DNA of 64,000 bases from Peromyscus leucopus (taxonomy: Eukaryota; Chordata; Mammalia; Rodentia; Cricetidae). The notes beneath the pieces are model-generated. The model had not been told where the DNA came from. It searched no databases and saw nothing but the letters and a program-made list of their open reading frames with translations. Positions 42,035 through 52,380 of this stretch are shown in pieces (the stretch's first letter is position 1; each line of letters starts with the position of its first letter). Made by a program: the position numbers and the translations under genes. Location of the stretch: assembly GCF_004664715.2 (NCBI RefSeq), contig NC_051073.1, forward strand, positions 65,423,436-65,487,435, written 5' to 3'.

Positions 42035-42920
42035 AGCCTGAGTGCATTGACTGGAGGGTTTTAACAGGGCGGAGGGTGAGTTTGTCTGAAGAAGCCTGGT
42101 GGGAGGCTGCCAAAGCATAGCTCAGGAAGGATGGGTGCCAGGGGACTGGAGGTAGGAATTCGAGGTGAAATAGATAGGCCTCAGTGAGTCATCAGGGGTG
42201 ACTCATTCACTCCTAACTTTCTAATTCAGATGGCTGAGTGATGGTCGTGCTAATAGCTTTGGGAGGGGGGCAGTTATAAAGGTAGATGATGAGTTCAGTT
42301 TTGGACATGCCATGGGTGTTTTTCTGTGAGCTTTAGATAGAGGTGCATGGCAGGTAGTTGGTTATTTATTTGACTCTCTCTCTCTTTTAAAAGAAGGGGC
42401 CTGGCTGATTTGGGAGTTCAGAACAAGGGTGGAGAGGATTCTCCCAGAGAGAGTCAAGCAGAGGGAGGACAGCGGTGGGCTTAGAGTGCTGCGCTGCATT
42501 TCAGGGGCTGTTTCACAACTGGTGGCACTTACGGATGCCTTGGATGAAGGCAGAGGTCTTAGGTACTGGGACTTGAGAACTGGGAGAGAGAGAACACAGT
42601 CCTCCGCAAACTGAGGTAGTCGAGTGATTCCAGGAGGCGAGAACACCCAGGGGTGCAGAGGTAGTCCAGAGGAAGCAGCAAAACAGTTTCTGCCCCAATG
42701 GTGGGTGACATGAAGGTTATGGGCTACTCTCACCTGAGCAGGGTAAAGAAGGGCCTCTCTCTCTTTGTTTGTGTGTGTATGTATGTGGTCAGTTTGCCTA
42801 GAGTTGAGGAATGAGGAAGTAGAAGCAGCCAGGAGAGACCACTGTTCAAGAGGTCTGCGGAGAGGGCCAGAAACACTTGGCAGCTAACTGAAGAGGGCAC
42901 TCTAAGTGGATGGTTGCCCT
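42035..42920. other. Probable ancient mammalian repeat and unique DNA
   Basis: 42,100-42,360 ('gatgatgagttcagttttgg', 'gacatgccatgggtgttttt') resembles a widespread ancient mammalian repeat that I cannot name. The rest, up to 42,920, has no coding evidence. Confidence 0.3.
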
Positions 42921-43520
42921 GACACTTTACAGGGCCTGGAGAGGCTTGCTTGTTTAAAATCTGAGAGGTAAATAATCAGGAGTCAAGGGCGCTGGAAGGA
43001 ATGTGTGTGGGGGTTTGTTCAGCCCTGCCCAGGCTTCCCCCATCCTTAACCCATTTGCTTACTCTAGCACACGTGGGGTAGGAAACACACACAAAAGTTT
43101 GAAACATAGTGGAGAGCTGGGAATACACAGCTGTGGCTTATCTTCGCTTAGTGCGTCGTTCAGATCATCTGGCAAGAAGAAATTCCATGGCTGCCATCCA
43201 GGACCCCACCGCCGCGGGTGGAGGGAGGAAGCAGCATCCTTTTAGTTCCTAAATGAGGTGTATTAACTAGTGCCATGGTTCTGGGACACTGTACTGACCC
43301 AAGCGAGGTGCCATGCTGTGCTGCGGACTAAGAGGCAATGTCCTGAGAGGTGACTAGGCTGAACGCTCCTTGCCTCTGGTGGACTATGTCTAAGTATGAG
43401 GAACAAGGCTTGAGCACATGCTGTTCCTTCCTCTAAGACCGTCGAGCAGCTTATGTCTGCAGGAAGGCAGGAGAACAATAACAAGTGATGGCCAGGCGCC
43501 TGGATGCAGGTGAGGTAGAC
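42921..43520. other. Upstream flank of the gene
   Basis: Repeat-poor unique DNA. No conserved exon is visible. Confidence 0.35.
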
Positions 43521-43533
43521 TCAGGGCGAGAAG

Positions 43534-43611
43534 ATGGCGGAGCTGGGGGCAGCAGGTGGCAAGCTCTGCTTCCCGCGCTCGCTCGGCTCGGCGAGGAGCG
43601 GAAGGCAGTGA
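43534..43611 (+). other. Short open frame with strong start context
   Basis: 'gagaagATGGCGGag' combines a good Kozak context with a YY1-like core and opens a 25-codon frame (MAELGAAGGKLCFPR...). CpG density rises here. It could mark an upstream transcription start with a small uORF. No splice donor at its end is convincing, and no protein is recognised. Confidence 0.3.
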
Positions 43612-43904
43612 AAACCCAAACCCGCGATTTGAATATCCGGGCTGGTTAGAGCGCCGAGATAAGTCTCCAGTGGAGGGAAGCATTTAATTTGCATCCAGCA
43701 CTGTCCGGAAAAACTCCTCCCGGAGGTCCAGGCGGTCTCGGGTGTGGAAGCTTTCTCTTGCTTACCTGACTGTGTTCTCTGTCCCACGCCCGCGGGCTGG
43801 GCCAGGAGTTCCATTGGAATGAAAAAGTGTTCTTTTTTGGGTGTAGGTGGGGATTAAGGAGGGAAAGAGTCTGGCCCCGGAGCTAGGATTTCTCTCTCCA
43901 CCTT

Positions 43905-44012
43905 GGTAGCTAGCACAGGCGTCCTCTCTGGACTGCTACCTTAGACAAGTCAGCACTCATCTCTCTGGGCCTCAGTTTCTTTGTTCATAAAATGGGGGTT
44001 TGGACTGTGATC
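43905..44012 (+). mobile_element. MIR SINE relic at the island edge
   Basis: 'gggcctcagtttctttgttc' and 'ataaaatgggggtttggact' are MIR core text. Confidence 0.65.
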
Positions 44013-44236
44013 GCCTTGTTGCATGGCAAGCCACACACGGTGCATAGTCCCCCGCAAAACGAGCCCGGAGCAGCCTCCCTCGCCGAGCGCTCTTTCACGG
44101 CGCCTCCCGCTAGCGGTTTTCGCTCAGGCGGGCGGGGGGTGGGGGGGCGGGGCCCGACGGCGAGGAGGTGGGCGGGGCCGCGGACTCGCCCCGCCCCCTG
44201 ACGGCCCCTCCGCGCGGGGCGCTGGGATGAGGCAAC

Positions 44237-44255
44237 CACGTGACCTCACATCCGG
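44237..44255. promoter_or_regulatory. E-box / CRE-like / ETS-like cluster
   Basis: 'cacgtgacctcacatccgg' contains CACGTGAC (USF/MITF-type E-box), TGACCTCA (one base from a CRE) and ATCCGG (ETS-like core on the other strand). Such clusters commonly sit within about 100-200 bases of housekeeping transcription starts. Confidence 0.55.
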
Positions 44256-44299
44256 CGCGGGAGTCCTGAGCTCGCGGGGCGCTCCCCGTGTGCCCGCCG

Positions 44300-44762
44300 G
44301 CCCTCCCCGCAGCGTGACCGGGCGCCGTGGCCGCGGGGAGGGGGGTCCGCTTCGTCGCCGACGGCGGGAGGCCTCTTCTCAACGCGGGCCGCCCCCCTAG
44401 AAAACCCTGCCGGTCCTCCGCGCCGCGCTCCCTTGTTCTCGCCCTGCCCGGTTGCACGCCGCCGCCGCCGCAGGCGCCGACGAGCGGAGCGCGGACGCCC
44501 CTGCGCCCGGTGCGGCCCGGGCCCGCCGCTGCGCCTCCGTCCTCACGGTCCGAGCCGCGACGCGCGGCGGCGGCGGCGGCGCCGCCTCGAGCCCCAGCGA
44601 CCCGCGGCCGCCGGCGCTGGCCGAGGGCGATGGGGCTGGGCTGAGAGGCGGCGGCGGCGGCGGGCGGCGGTGGCGGCGGCGAAAGCGGCCGCCCGGTCCC
44701 CTGCGGCCTTTTGGCTGCCCGGGCCGGGAGGCCGCCGAGGAGTCAGCACGGCGACGCGGCTG
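44300..44762 (+). other. Putative first exon, 5' UTR (start approximate)
   Basis: The end is set by the donor CTG|gtgagtg at 44,762. The start is a guess, downstream of the GC boxes. The only plus-strand AUG near the 3' part (44,630, 'gcgATGGGGCTGGGCTGA') encodes four residues and stops, a uORF, so this exon form is probably non-coding. The gene's identity cannot be derived from this UTR. Confidence 0.6.
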
Positions 44763-44806
44763 GTGAGTGATTGGGCGAGCGGGGTGTGGGGCGGGCGGCG
44801 GAGGAG

Positions 44807-44856
44807 ATGGGGAGGCTGGAGAAGGCGAGCGGCGTCGCCCGGGTGGCGGGTACCAG
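44807..44856 (+). CDS. Candidate first coding segment using the second donor
   Basis: If splicing uses the perfect donor CAG|gtgagt at 44,856 instead of 44,762, an AUG at 44,807 with G at -3 and +4 opens a frame (MGRLEKASGVARVAGT) that stays open to the donor, ending in phase 2. No known N-terminus is recognised, so it may equally be UTR. Confidence 0.25.
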
Positions 44857-44887
44857 GTGAGTCTGTGGCTGGCTGCTTCCTCGGCCC

Positions 44888-44912
44888 GAATTGGACATCA
44901 CCTCTCGGGGAA

Positions 44913-45003
<91 letters not shown>

Positions 45004-45048
45004 TGGACATCACCTCTCGGGGAAAGGTGTGTGTGTGTGTGTGTGTGT
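44888..45048. repeat. Duplicated unit with (GT)n arms
   Basis: The 30-base word beginning 'gaattggacatcacctctcg' occurs at 44,888 and again at 45,000, each followed by (GT)n. The period is 112 bases: an exact local duplication, probably by slippage. Confidence 0.93.
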
Positions 45049-45605
45049 GACGGGGAGAGGGCGACGAGACCCGGCATTGCCTGGGACCACGTGTAGGTGT
45101 GGAGGAGGCCTGGAGTGCATCCGCTGCGTGCGGGCCCCCGGCCGGTGGGTCAGCCGCTCTAGAAAGTCTGGAAGGTGATGTGCCCCGAAGGAAGAGTGTG
45201 GGCAGAGTCCCTGATGGGTTCGTGCCGGTGCTGACTGAGTTCAAGTTCGGCCCGGGCCATGGAGTAATGGATTACCTAGGGTATTATCAGCACACTTTAT
45301 AGATAACCCAGGTAATCGAGAAAGGAAAAGTGACTGCGGATGTGATGTGATGTCAACACTCGAGATTGTGAAGAGAAAGGCCAGGCCCTGGAGGACCAGA
45401 AGGACCCAGAGCCCATTCCGCTAGTATAGTTCTTTCTGGTCTGCCCTTCACACAGACAGTTGGCTGAATGGTGTGTTTTGTGATGGGGTGTGGAGTTGGG
45501 AGGGAGGGAGGGAAGGAATAGCAACCGGGATTGACTGTAACTGTTCGGGGCTTCCCAATTTGGAAAGCTTTTGTGACAGGTGTTTATTGTTTCCTTTTCC
45601 CTTAG
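45049..45605. other. Intron 1 proximal part
   Basis: CpG content falls gradually. Polypyrimidine text and an acceptor end this stretch at 45,605. No repeat is recognised. Confidence 0.4.
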
Positions 45606-45650
45606 GACTGACAGCAGCGTCCTAGGATCTTGGGTGTCTGCACATAAGAG
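45606..45650 (+). other. Candidate small 5' UTR exon
   Basis: 'gtttccttttcccttag' is a strong acceptor and GAG|gtgtgag is a fair donor (G at +5). The 45 bases between contain in-frame stops and no AUG, so a non-coding alternative exon is the only sensible reading. Confidence 0.35.
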
Positions 45651-45929
45651 GTGTGAGTCACTTACGTAATTAACTACTAATCATTAATGTTTTAGATTTA
45701 GAACTGTATTTAGTGGTTTATGTGAGTGCAAAATAAATGGGCGTTGTAAACCTAGAAACTTACATGATTCTGAACTGAATGGAAGGAACATACTTGAGCA
45801 TGTTAATGGTGAGTTTTTATTTGTGAGTCACGGAGTTAGGTTTTTGTTTTTTTTTTTTTTTTAACTCCAAGGGATGTGGGAACATTCTTCTAGAGGGTTT
45901 GTGGCTAACATGGACGTTTATTGTTATTT
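45651..45929. other. Intronic unique stretch
   Basis: AT-rich with a T-run at 45,847-45,862. Confidence 0.35.
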
Positions 45930-46112
45930 TAAAGTATTTTTTATTTATGTGTGTATGTCTGTAACATGTGTGGGTGCCCTCGGACGCCAGACCCTTTGGA
46001 ACTGGAGTTACAGGTGGTGTGAGCTGCCTGCTGTGGGTGTTGGGAGCCGAACTCAGGTCCTTTGTGAGAGCAGCAAGCAGTCTTACTGCTGAGCCATCTC
46101 TCTGATTCCAGT
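45930..46112 (-). mobile_element. B2 SINE, antisense
   Basis: 'tttggaactggagttacagg' and 'cttactgctgagccatctct'. Confidence 0.85.
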
Positions 46113-46814
46113 GACTTTATTTTTGAAGGGCCAGTACATCATTAAAAGTGCTCCACCTTTGATTAGAACCAGTCCTCTTTACTAAAATACGCATTGATTT
46201 TGCAGCATTCTTTTTTGAGGATTATTGCTTTGCTGAATAGGCTGTGTTGCCAAAGTAGATTGTGTGGACATCCCATCTGGGCTTAATAATAGCTTCAAAA
46301 GTTCATCAGTTTCTGAAAGTTTTTTTTGAAATAGTAAATCTAATGATTGTAGAAGAGGAAAACAAAAGTTTTAAAAACAAGGTTTGGCTGTGTACAGCCC
46401 AGGTTGAATTACAGGCAGCCCCCCTACCTCTAGCCTCGAGGATACATTTTGCTGCTTTCCTAGTATTAGTATCTGCTCTAGTCTCTTCCCAAACATTCAT
46501 CATTAGGTTAGGCTGAGGGTGACGTAGTTGAGATTTTAAACATTGTTTTTGGTTATGGGATTGGGGAGGAAAGGTGGTATTATTTTAATTGCTTCATGTT
46601 GAGATGTTGTAGGATGATTGATTTCTTTGTCCAGGCCCACCAGTAACAATTTGAAGTTTTAATTTAGAACGAGTTTGAAATAATACAAGTTATCTCTATT
46701 GGTATGGAACTAGTTTCATAGTTATTAGAACAAAACTCAATGTCTGAGGTGCACTTGGTTCTGTATCAGATTTTAGTATTAAAAGAGTTTAGTAGGTAAT
46801 GTCAGTTTTCCAAA
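46113..46814. other. Intronic unique stretch
   Basis: A weak antisense B1-like scrap may lie at 46,380-46,450. No exon supported. Confidence 0.35.
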
Positions 46815-47004
46815 TTTTTTTAAAATTATTTATTTTTATTTTATGTGCATTGGTGTTTTGCCTGCATGCATGTCTGTGTGAGGGTGTTGGATTCCCTGGA
46901 ACTGGAGTTATAATTGTGAGCTGCCATGTGGGTGCTGGGAAGTGAACCCTGGTCCTGTGGAAGAGTAACCAGTGCTCTTAACTGCTGAGTCACCTCTCCA
47001 GCCC
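46815..47004 (-). mobile_element. B2 SINE, antisense
   Basis: 'tccctggaactggagttata', 'gtgggtgctgggaagtgaac' and 'agtcacctctccagccc'. Confidence 0.9.
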
Positions 47005-47051
47005 AAAACATTTATTTTTCAAATATTGATTCTTCTGTGAATAAGTGTTTG

Positions 47052-47228
47052 GGCTGGGGATGTAGTTCAATTGGTAAAGTGCTTGCTACTATATTCATGA
47101 GGCTCTATCCAGGGTAGAATCCTGGGTGTGGTGTCAAATGCTTGTAATCTGCAGGAGGATCAGAAGTTCAAGGCATCCTTAACCACAGACTCAGTTTAGG
47201 GCTAGCCTGAGCTACGTGAAACTCTGTT
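47052..47228 (+). mobile_element. ID/B1 composite SINE
   Basis: ID head 'gctggggatgtagttcaatt' followed by an old B1-like part. Confidence 0.7.
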
Positions 47229-47379
47229 GACAACTATAGAAAACTGTAATGGAAAGAGAGTGTGGAATGTGGTCCTCAGACCTGACTGCTGATTTCCTGT
47301 TTTTGTCAATGCCAGTAGTTAGTAGTTGTGTGCTAGGCTCTAAAATAAATTCTTGGTAGTTATTGAACTTCATTTTCTT

Positions 47380-47469
47380 TTTTCTTTTTTTTTTTTTGGA
47401 GCTGAGGATCGAACCCATGGCCTTGCACTTGCTAGGCAAGAGCTCTACCACTGAGCTAAATCCCCAACC
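47380..47469 (-). mobile_element. ID SINE, antisense, with target duplication
   Basis: 'gaggatcgaacccatggcct' and 'accactgagctaaatcccca'. 'gaacttcattttct' occurs on both sides (about 47,366 and 47,470). The right host text is a MIR relic ('agatgaggagactgaggttt'). Confidence 0.9.
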
Positions 47470-47483
47470 CGAACTTCATTTTC

Positions 47484-48053
47484 TAGATGAGGAGACTGAG
47501 GTTTTGCAATAAGTTTCTAGTCATACACTTTCACAAACCTAGAAAGAAGAACTTCCGTGTTGCAGAAAGTATTATTAAGCTTAGATTGTGGCTGCCTTCA
47601 AAGTCCTTAAACTGTAAGTTGCTTAACTGTTCTTTTTTCCCCTTTCCTGTTTCATTCCAATTTAGAGAATAACATTTCAAAGGGGCTTTAGGGTTAACTG
47701 AGCCTATGTAAAGGAAAGGAGCACTCAGCTCTCCTGGCACTTAGGGTTCCTTTCTTCCCATTTTGTTCATTGTGTTTTTTATATCATGGTGGCTTTGTAA
47801 CCACTGAAGAACGTGCTTCATTCCTGAAATAAACAGTAATCTTAGCAATATGCTGGGATAGAATTACTGACTCATGGAACCCAGTCAGTGGTCAGACTTT
47901 GAGAACAGGCAGTGACAGGAGAGCACACTGGGGAATTTTGTCCTCATCTGTATTTTTCCCCAGTGTTGGGTGATGGTGAAATAAAATCTGAAGGACGACT
48001 AAAGTCCTGGAAGACAAAAAATAGAATTTCAAAGTGATCTTGATAATATGATC
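47484..48053. other. Intronic unique stretch
   Basis: Apart from the MIR relic at its start, nothing is recognised. Confidence 0.35.
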
Positions 48054-48204
48054 TTTTTGTTTTCTCTTTTTCGAGACAGGGTTTCTCTATGTACTCTTGG
48101 CTCTCTTGGAATTCGCTCTGTAGACCAAACTGTCCTCGAACTCCCAGAGATCTGCCTGCCTCCTGAGTGCTGGGATTAGCAGTGTGCACCTCCACTGCCT
48201 GGCT
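48054..48204 (-). mobile_element. B1 SINE, antisense
   Basis: 'cgagacagggtttctctatg' to 'cacctccactgcctggct'. Confidence 0.88.
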
Positions 48205-48234
48205 TTAATAGGGCCTTATATAAAATGGATTCTG

Positions 48235-48446
48235 TTGTTTTGTGGTACTTGAATTTGAATTCAGAGCTTCACAGATGGTAGGCAAACACTATACAGAGCT
48301 ACATCCCCAGCCTCTCTTGGTGTAAGGCTTCAATGCACTTGTCCGGTTTGCTTTGAACTTGTAGTGTAGCCCAGGATGGCCTTCACCTGAACTGTCCAGG
48401 ATTCCTAAGTAGCCAGGATTATAGATCTGTTGTTACTCCAGGCCTC
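48235..48446 (-). mobile_element. ID and B1-like halves, antisense
   Basis: ID-like end 'gagctacatccccagcc' then B1-like 'gtgtagcccaggatggcctt'. Confidence 0.55.
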
Positions 48447-48582
48447 TAAAACAGATTGTTTGGTACTATACTTGGTAGCCTACACTAACTATAATAAGTA
48501 CTGGTTGTGAGACCTTGTATGTGACTAGACCACACATTGAGCAGGAGTTAACAGCTTAGCATTTATTGACAAGAACACTCTT

Positions 48583-48742
48583 TTTTTTTTTTTTTTTGTT
48601 TTTCGAGACAGGGTTTCTCTGTGTAGCTTTGTGCCTTTCCTGGAGCTCACTTGATAGCCCAGGCTGGCCTCGAACTCACAGAGATCCGCCTGCCTCTGCC
48701 TCCCGAGTGCTGGGATTATAGGCGTGCGCCACCACCGCCCAG
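48583..48742 (-). mobile_element. B1 SINE, antisense, with target duplication
   Basis: A full-length young B1. 'gacaagaacactctt' is repeated on both sides (about 48,568 and 48,744). Confidence 0.95.
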
Positions 48743-48994
48743 CTGACAAGAACACTCTTAAAAACAGTTCAGAGGTATACCAAAAGTGTTTAATTTAGTG
48801 TCCAACATCTGTTAAGTTGATACACTTGATGTACCCTAGAATTCTGGTGATGAAATATATTCTGAATACAATAGTATCCCTTCTACCCAGTACATATTCA
48901 TAGTTTAACCTTCAGTAGTTTGTTTCAGTTAACCATCATTCAGTTGTGGTTTTAAAATATTAGATGGAAAATTCCAGAAATAAACAATCTAGAC

Positions 48995-49177
48995 TAGTGA
49001 TTCTCAAAAAGGTTGTGACCCTTTTGGCAAACCTATCTCCAAAAATACTTATATTACGATCCATAACAGCAAAATTAGTTATGAAGTGGCAACAAAAATA
49101 ATTTTATGGTTAGGGGTCACCACAACATGAGGAACTGTATTAAAGGGTCAAGGCATTAAGAATGTCGAGAACCATGG
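48995..49177 (+). mobile_element. URR1-like hAT DNA transposon
   Basis: 'tagtgattctc' and 'gagaaccatgg' are decayed termini. The flanks atctagac and atctaggc agree at 7 of 8 bases, the expected 8-base hAT duplication. Confidence 0.85.
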
Positions 49178-49879
49178 ATCTAGGCATTTAAGTTTTGTGT
49201 TGAAATTTTGTACTGTCCATTTTTCTGGCCTAGTCATGAGTCACCATTGGTTCAGTATACTCACTGTGCTTACCAGTGGAATATTAGCCATTGTGGCCAA
49301 CAAATAGACTGTTGTGATATTTTAGTATTGTAAGTATACCTATTGATATAGCTGGCAATTCAGATTATCCAAAGGAAAACTAGAAATTGCTTCCTTAAGT
49401 TAAAGGTAAGATATTTTAAGAGAAAAAAAATAGAGATCACATTTGCAATGCTTCCATTATAGTGTAATGTTAAGTTGCTCCATTATTGTTGGTAATCTTA
49501 CTGTGCTTAATTTATAAATTAAACTTCATAGACATGTATGTATAGGAGAAAATGTATATACAAAGTCTGGTCCTACCCTCAGTTTCATGTGTGCACTGGG
49601 AGGTCTTGGACTGCCCAGTTGGTTTAAGGGGACTACTGTATGTTGTATCTGATCTAGCTAAATCTTGAGCGAAGAGGTGGGCTACAGGATTTAGCCTTTG
49701 GGTTTTTTTGTAACATTTTGTTAACTGAAGCTAACTGGCCCATATATACAGAGAGTTAACTATGTAATAATCAAAGCCATGTCCTATCTTGGATTCTTAC
49801 TTAAATTTTCTTACTTTGAGAGAGAAGTTCAGAATTCAGGTAAAAATATCAATTGTTCTAGGCTTATTTAATCTTTTAA
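49178..49879. other. Intronic unique stretch
   Basis: AT-rich, no repeat recognised, no exon supported. Confidence 0.35.
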
Positions 49880-50281
49880 AATTTTTATTGATTTATTTAT
49901 AAAATATAAAATTGCTTTTATTTTATGAATGTTTAGCCTGCATGTGTTTGTGTACCACATGTATGCTTAATGCCTAAGGAGACCAGAGGGAGCATCAGAT
50001 CCCTGAAACTGAGCCTGTGAATGGTTATGAACCATCATGTGGGTGCTGGGAACTGAGCCAAAGTTCTGCAAAGTTCTGCACTTTTTTTTTAGGAGGGGAG
50101 GTTCTGATACTGGGTCTCTGTAGTCCTAGCAATTCTGGAGCTTGCTCTGTAGAACAGGATAGCCTTGAATTTATAGAGGTCTTCCTGCTTCTGCCTCCCT
50201 TTGAGTGTTGGAATTAAAGGCATGTACTACCACGTCTGGCTGCAACAAGTGCTTTTAGCTGCTGAGCTGTATCTCTCTTGC
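49880..50281 (-). mobile_element. B2 SINE, antisense, split by a B1
   Basis: B2 text 49,880-50,081 and 50,241-50,281 ('caagtgcttttagctgctga') flank an antisense B1 at 50,082-50,240. Confidence 0.75.
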
Positions 50282-50289
50282 CCTATTTT

Positions 50290-50485
50290 TTATTTTTATT
50301 TTTTAAAATTTATGTGTCTGTGTATAGGAATTCAGGTGCCTATAGAAGCCAGAGGTGTCAGATCTTCTGGGAGCTGGAGTTAGAAGCAGTTGTGAGCTGC
50401 CTGATGTGGGTGTTTGAAATCAAGCTTGGGTCCTCTGGTAGAGAGAGCAGCGTGTGCTCTTAACCACTGAACCTTCTCCCAGCCA
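50290..50485 (-). mobile_element. B2 SINE, antisense
   Basis: 'cttctgggagctggagttag' and 'gtgctcttaaccactgaacc'. Confidence 0.85.
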
Positions 50486-50614
50486 GGCTTCATCTTGAGG
50501 AAAGTAGATATTTAAAAGGTAGAATGTCCTGAAGTTAATGATAACCTGATAATCAGTGGTAGGATTAAGTATTGGTTAAAATGTTGGCATTACCGATATT
50601 AAAAAATAACGTAT

Positions 50615-50845
50615 ATGCCTGGGCACAGTGCTTGTGAGCCTATAGTTTATGACTGGGGAGGCTAAGGCATGAGGATGATTGAGGTTAATAGTTCAAAACC
50701 AGTCTGTGAAGCTTACCGATACTTAGGCTCTAAACAAATTGGATATGGTAGTGTTGACTGGTAACCTCAAGAGGCTGACATAAGAGGCTCACTGAAATTT
50801 CAGGGTTAACCTGGGCTACTACCTAACAAGACCTTGACTCAGAAT
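50615..50845 (+). mobile_element. Two old B1-like SINEs in tandem
   Basis: 'gactggggaggctaaggcat' (first) and 'ttcagggttaacctgggcta' (second) fit old 7SL-type monomers. Confidence 0.5.
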
Positions 50846-52069
50846 AACAAAATAAAAATAAAATAACAGAAAGGATAAAGTATCAGGAATAGTAAGTAAA
50901 TGACAAGAGCATGATCGCTGCTATACCTACTATAATAGTTTAAAATTTATTCTTATGATAATTATTACTTCTTAGTCTTGAAAAATGGAGTGAAGAAGAG
51001 AACTATCCAAAAATGCATATATCTTAAACTAAAGTTACCTGAGGATGGGAATTTTTGGAGAGTTCCACAGAACAATTCTAAAACCAGGGCTGTTGACACC
51101 TAGACCCATGGGTCATGTTGGGACCTTTGGTTGAATCTGAGGTGGTAAACAGCTTAAAAATAGATTTCAGGATATGAAATTAATTTGTTAATTAGAACTT
51201 TCTCATATTCTTTTCTGCAACTCTTAACCTTGGAATGAGCAGTCATGTGCTTAGAATAGGAAAAAAAGGTTAGAAAGAATGAATTGTGCCTTAATAGTAG
51301 TCTGGATTTATTTACTCTTATTATTTTTTGTTTTCTTCACAAAAGCATTTGGCATTAAAATAAAGGTCCAAGAGTAGAAAATAATAATGCTGAGAGGTAG
51401 CAGACTATTTAGACTGGCTCTTTCTCCAGCAGAAGCTGGTGTCTGGGGAGGTAAATGGCAGCACGTTAATAAAGGGTCTGGCTTGCTTCCAGTCTGTCTT
51501 GGTCAGGTAGGTGTACTTTTCTTCTGCATCTTACATTGTATCCTAGGAGTGGCACTGTGACCAGCCTGGCTGAGGTGAAGAGACTCTAAAGAGACACTTG
51601 TGTCCATTGACTGTTGAAACAGCGGGCCCAAGAAATGGAAGCTCCCCTAGGAATCTCATGTTGGGAGAAGAGAAAGCCTAAAGCATAAGCCCTGTGGGGA
51701 GGGAAGGGGATGGATAGATGGATGGACAGACACTGTACTCCTTTCAGACAGAAATTGACAACTTGACATACTACCTTCCAGGAGAGAAAGTGCAGAACCA
51801 CACCTTGACCTGGACTGCTTAGTAGGAATACGGAACCCTAGCCTAGCCCTCTTCTTAAACTTTGACCTCACATTAAGACCCAGAAAATGGACTTGGCCAG
51901 GGGTTGCTGCATCTCTTTGTCCTTCCTCACACCAGAGGCACACTGACTAAATCTCCTTCTGTTTTCACTATTGATTTGACTGTTGGCTTATTGCGTATAT
52001 ATGGATGGTCAAAGCTGACTGTGGCACAGGCTGTGATTCTAAGATCATAGCAGCACTCTCAGAAGTCAG
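50846..52069. other. Long repeat-poor intronic stretch
   Basis: About 1.2 kb without a recognisable SINE. A minus-strand frame of 95 codons at 51,656-51,943 has no recognised similarity. Confidence 0.35.
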
Positions 52070-52225
52070 TGTGATACTCTGTGACCCCTGTTGAGTCACA
52101 TACCAGATATTTATGATTCATAACTAGCAAAGTTACAGTTATGAAGTAGCAACGAAAATAATTTTATGGTTTGGGGCGCACCACAACATGAGGGGTTATG
52201 GCATTAGGGAGGTTGAGGACCACTG
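52070..52225 (+). mobile_element. URR1-like hAT DNA transposon
   Basis: 'gaagtagcaacgaaaataat' and the end 'gaggttgaggaccactg' are clear. The left terminus is decayed. Confidence 0.75.
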
Positions 52226-52239
52226 TTCTATGCAGAACC

Positions 52240-52380
52240 AACTTTTTTTTTTTAAGAGATAAGCGTTTCTCTGTTTAGACCTGGCTGTCCTGGAACTTAC
52301 TTACTCTGTAGACCAGGCTGGCCTTGAACTCACAGAGACCTGCCTGCTCCTGCCTCCCAAGTACTGGGATTAAAGATGTA
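52240..52380 (-). mobile_element. B1 SINE, antisense, with target duplication
   Basis: 'gcgtttctctgtttagacct' to 'gtactgggattaaagatgt'. 'agaaccaactttt' flanks both sides. Confidence 0.9.

Larger units (their letters stand above)
44030..44860 (+). promoter_or_regulatory. CpG-island promoter of a plus-strand gene
   Basis: About 830 bases of very high GC and dense CpG in an otherwise CpG-poor window. Sp1-type GC boxes occur at 44,145-44,153 (ggggcgggg), 44,170-44,177 and, reversed, 44,188-44,197. No TATA box is seen. GGC/GCC triplet runs follow downstream, typical of a housekeeping 5' UTR. Two consensus donors on the plus strand set the transcription direction. Confidence 0.85.

Noticed and set aside
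44433..45050. Plus-strand 205-codon frame rich in Arg, then Cys/Val
   Set aside because: It is a by-product of GC-rich 5' UTR triplets and the (GT)n duplication, and it runs straight through two consensus splice donors.
44543..45244. Minus-strand 233-codon frame with His-Thr tracts
   Set aside because: The His-Thr part is the antisense of the (GT)n repeat and the rest is CpG-island sequence. No domain and no supporting splice structure.
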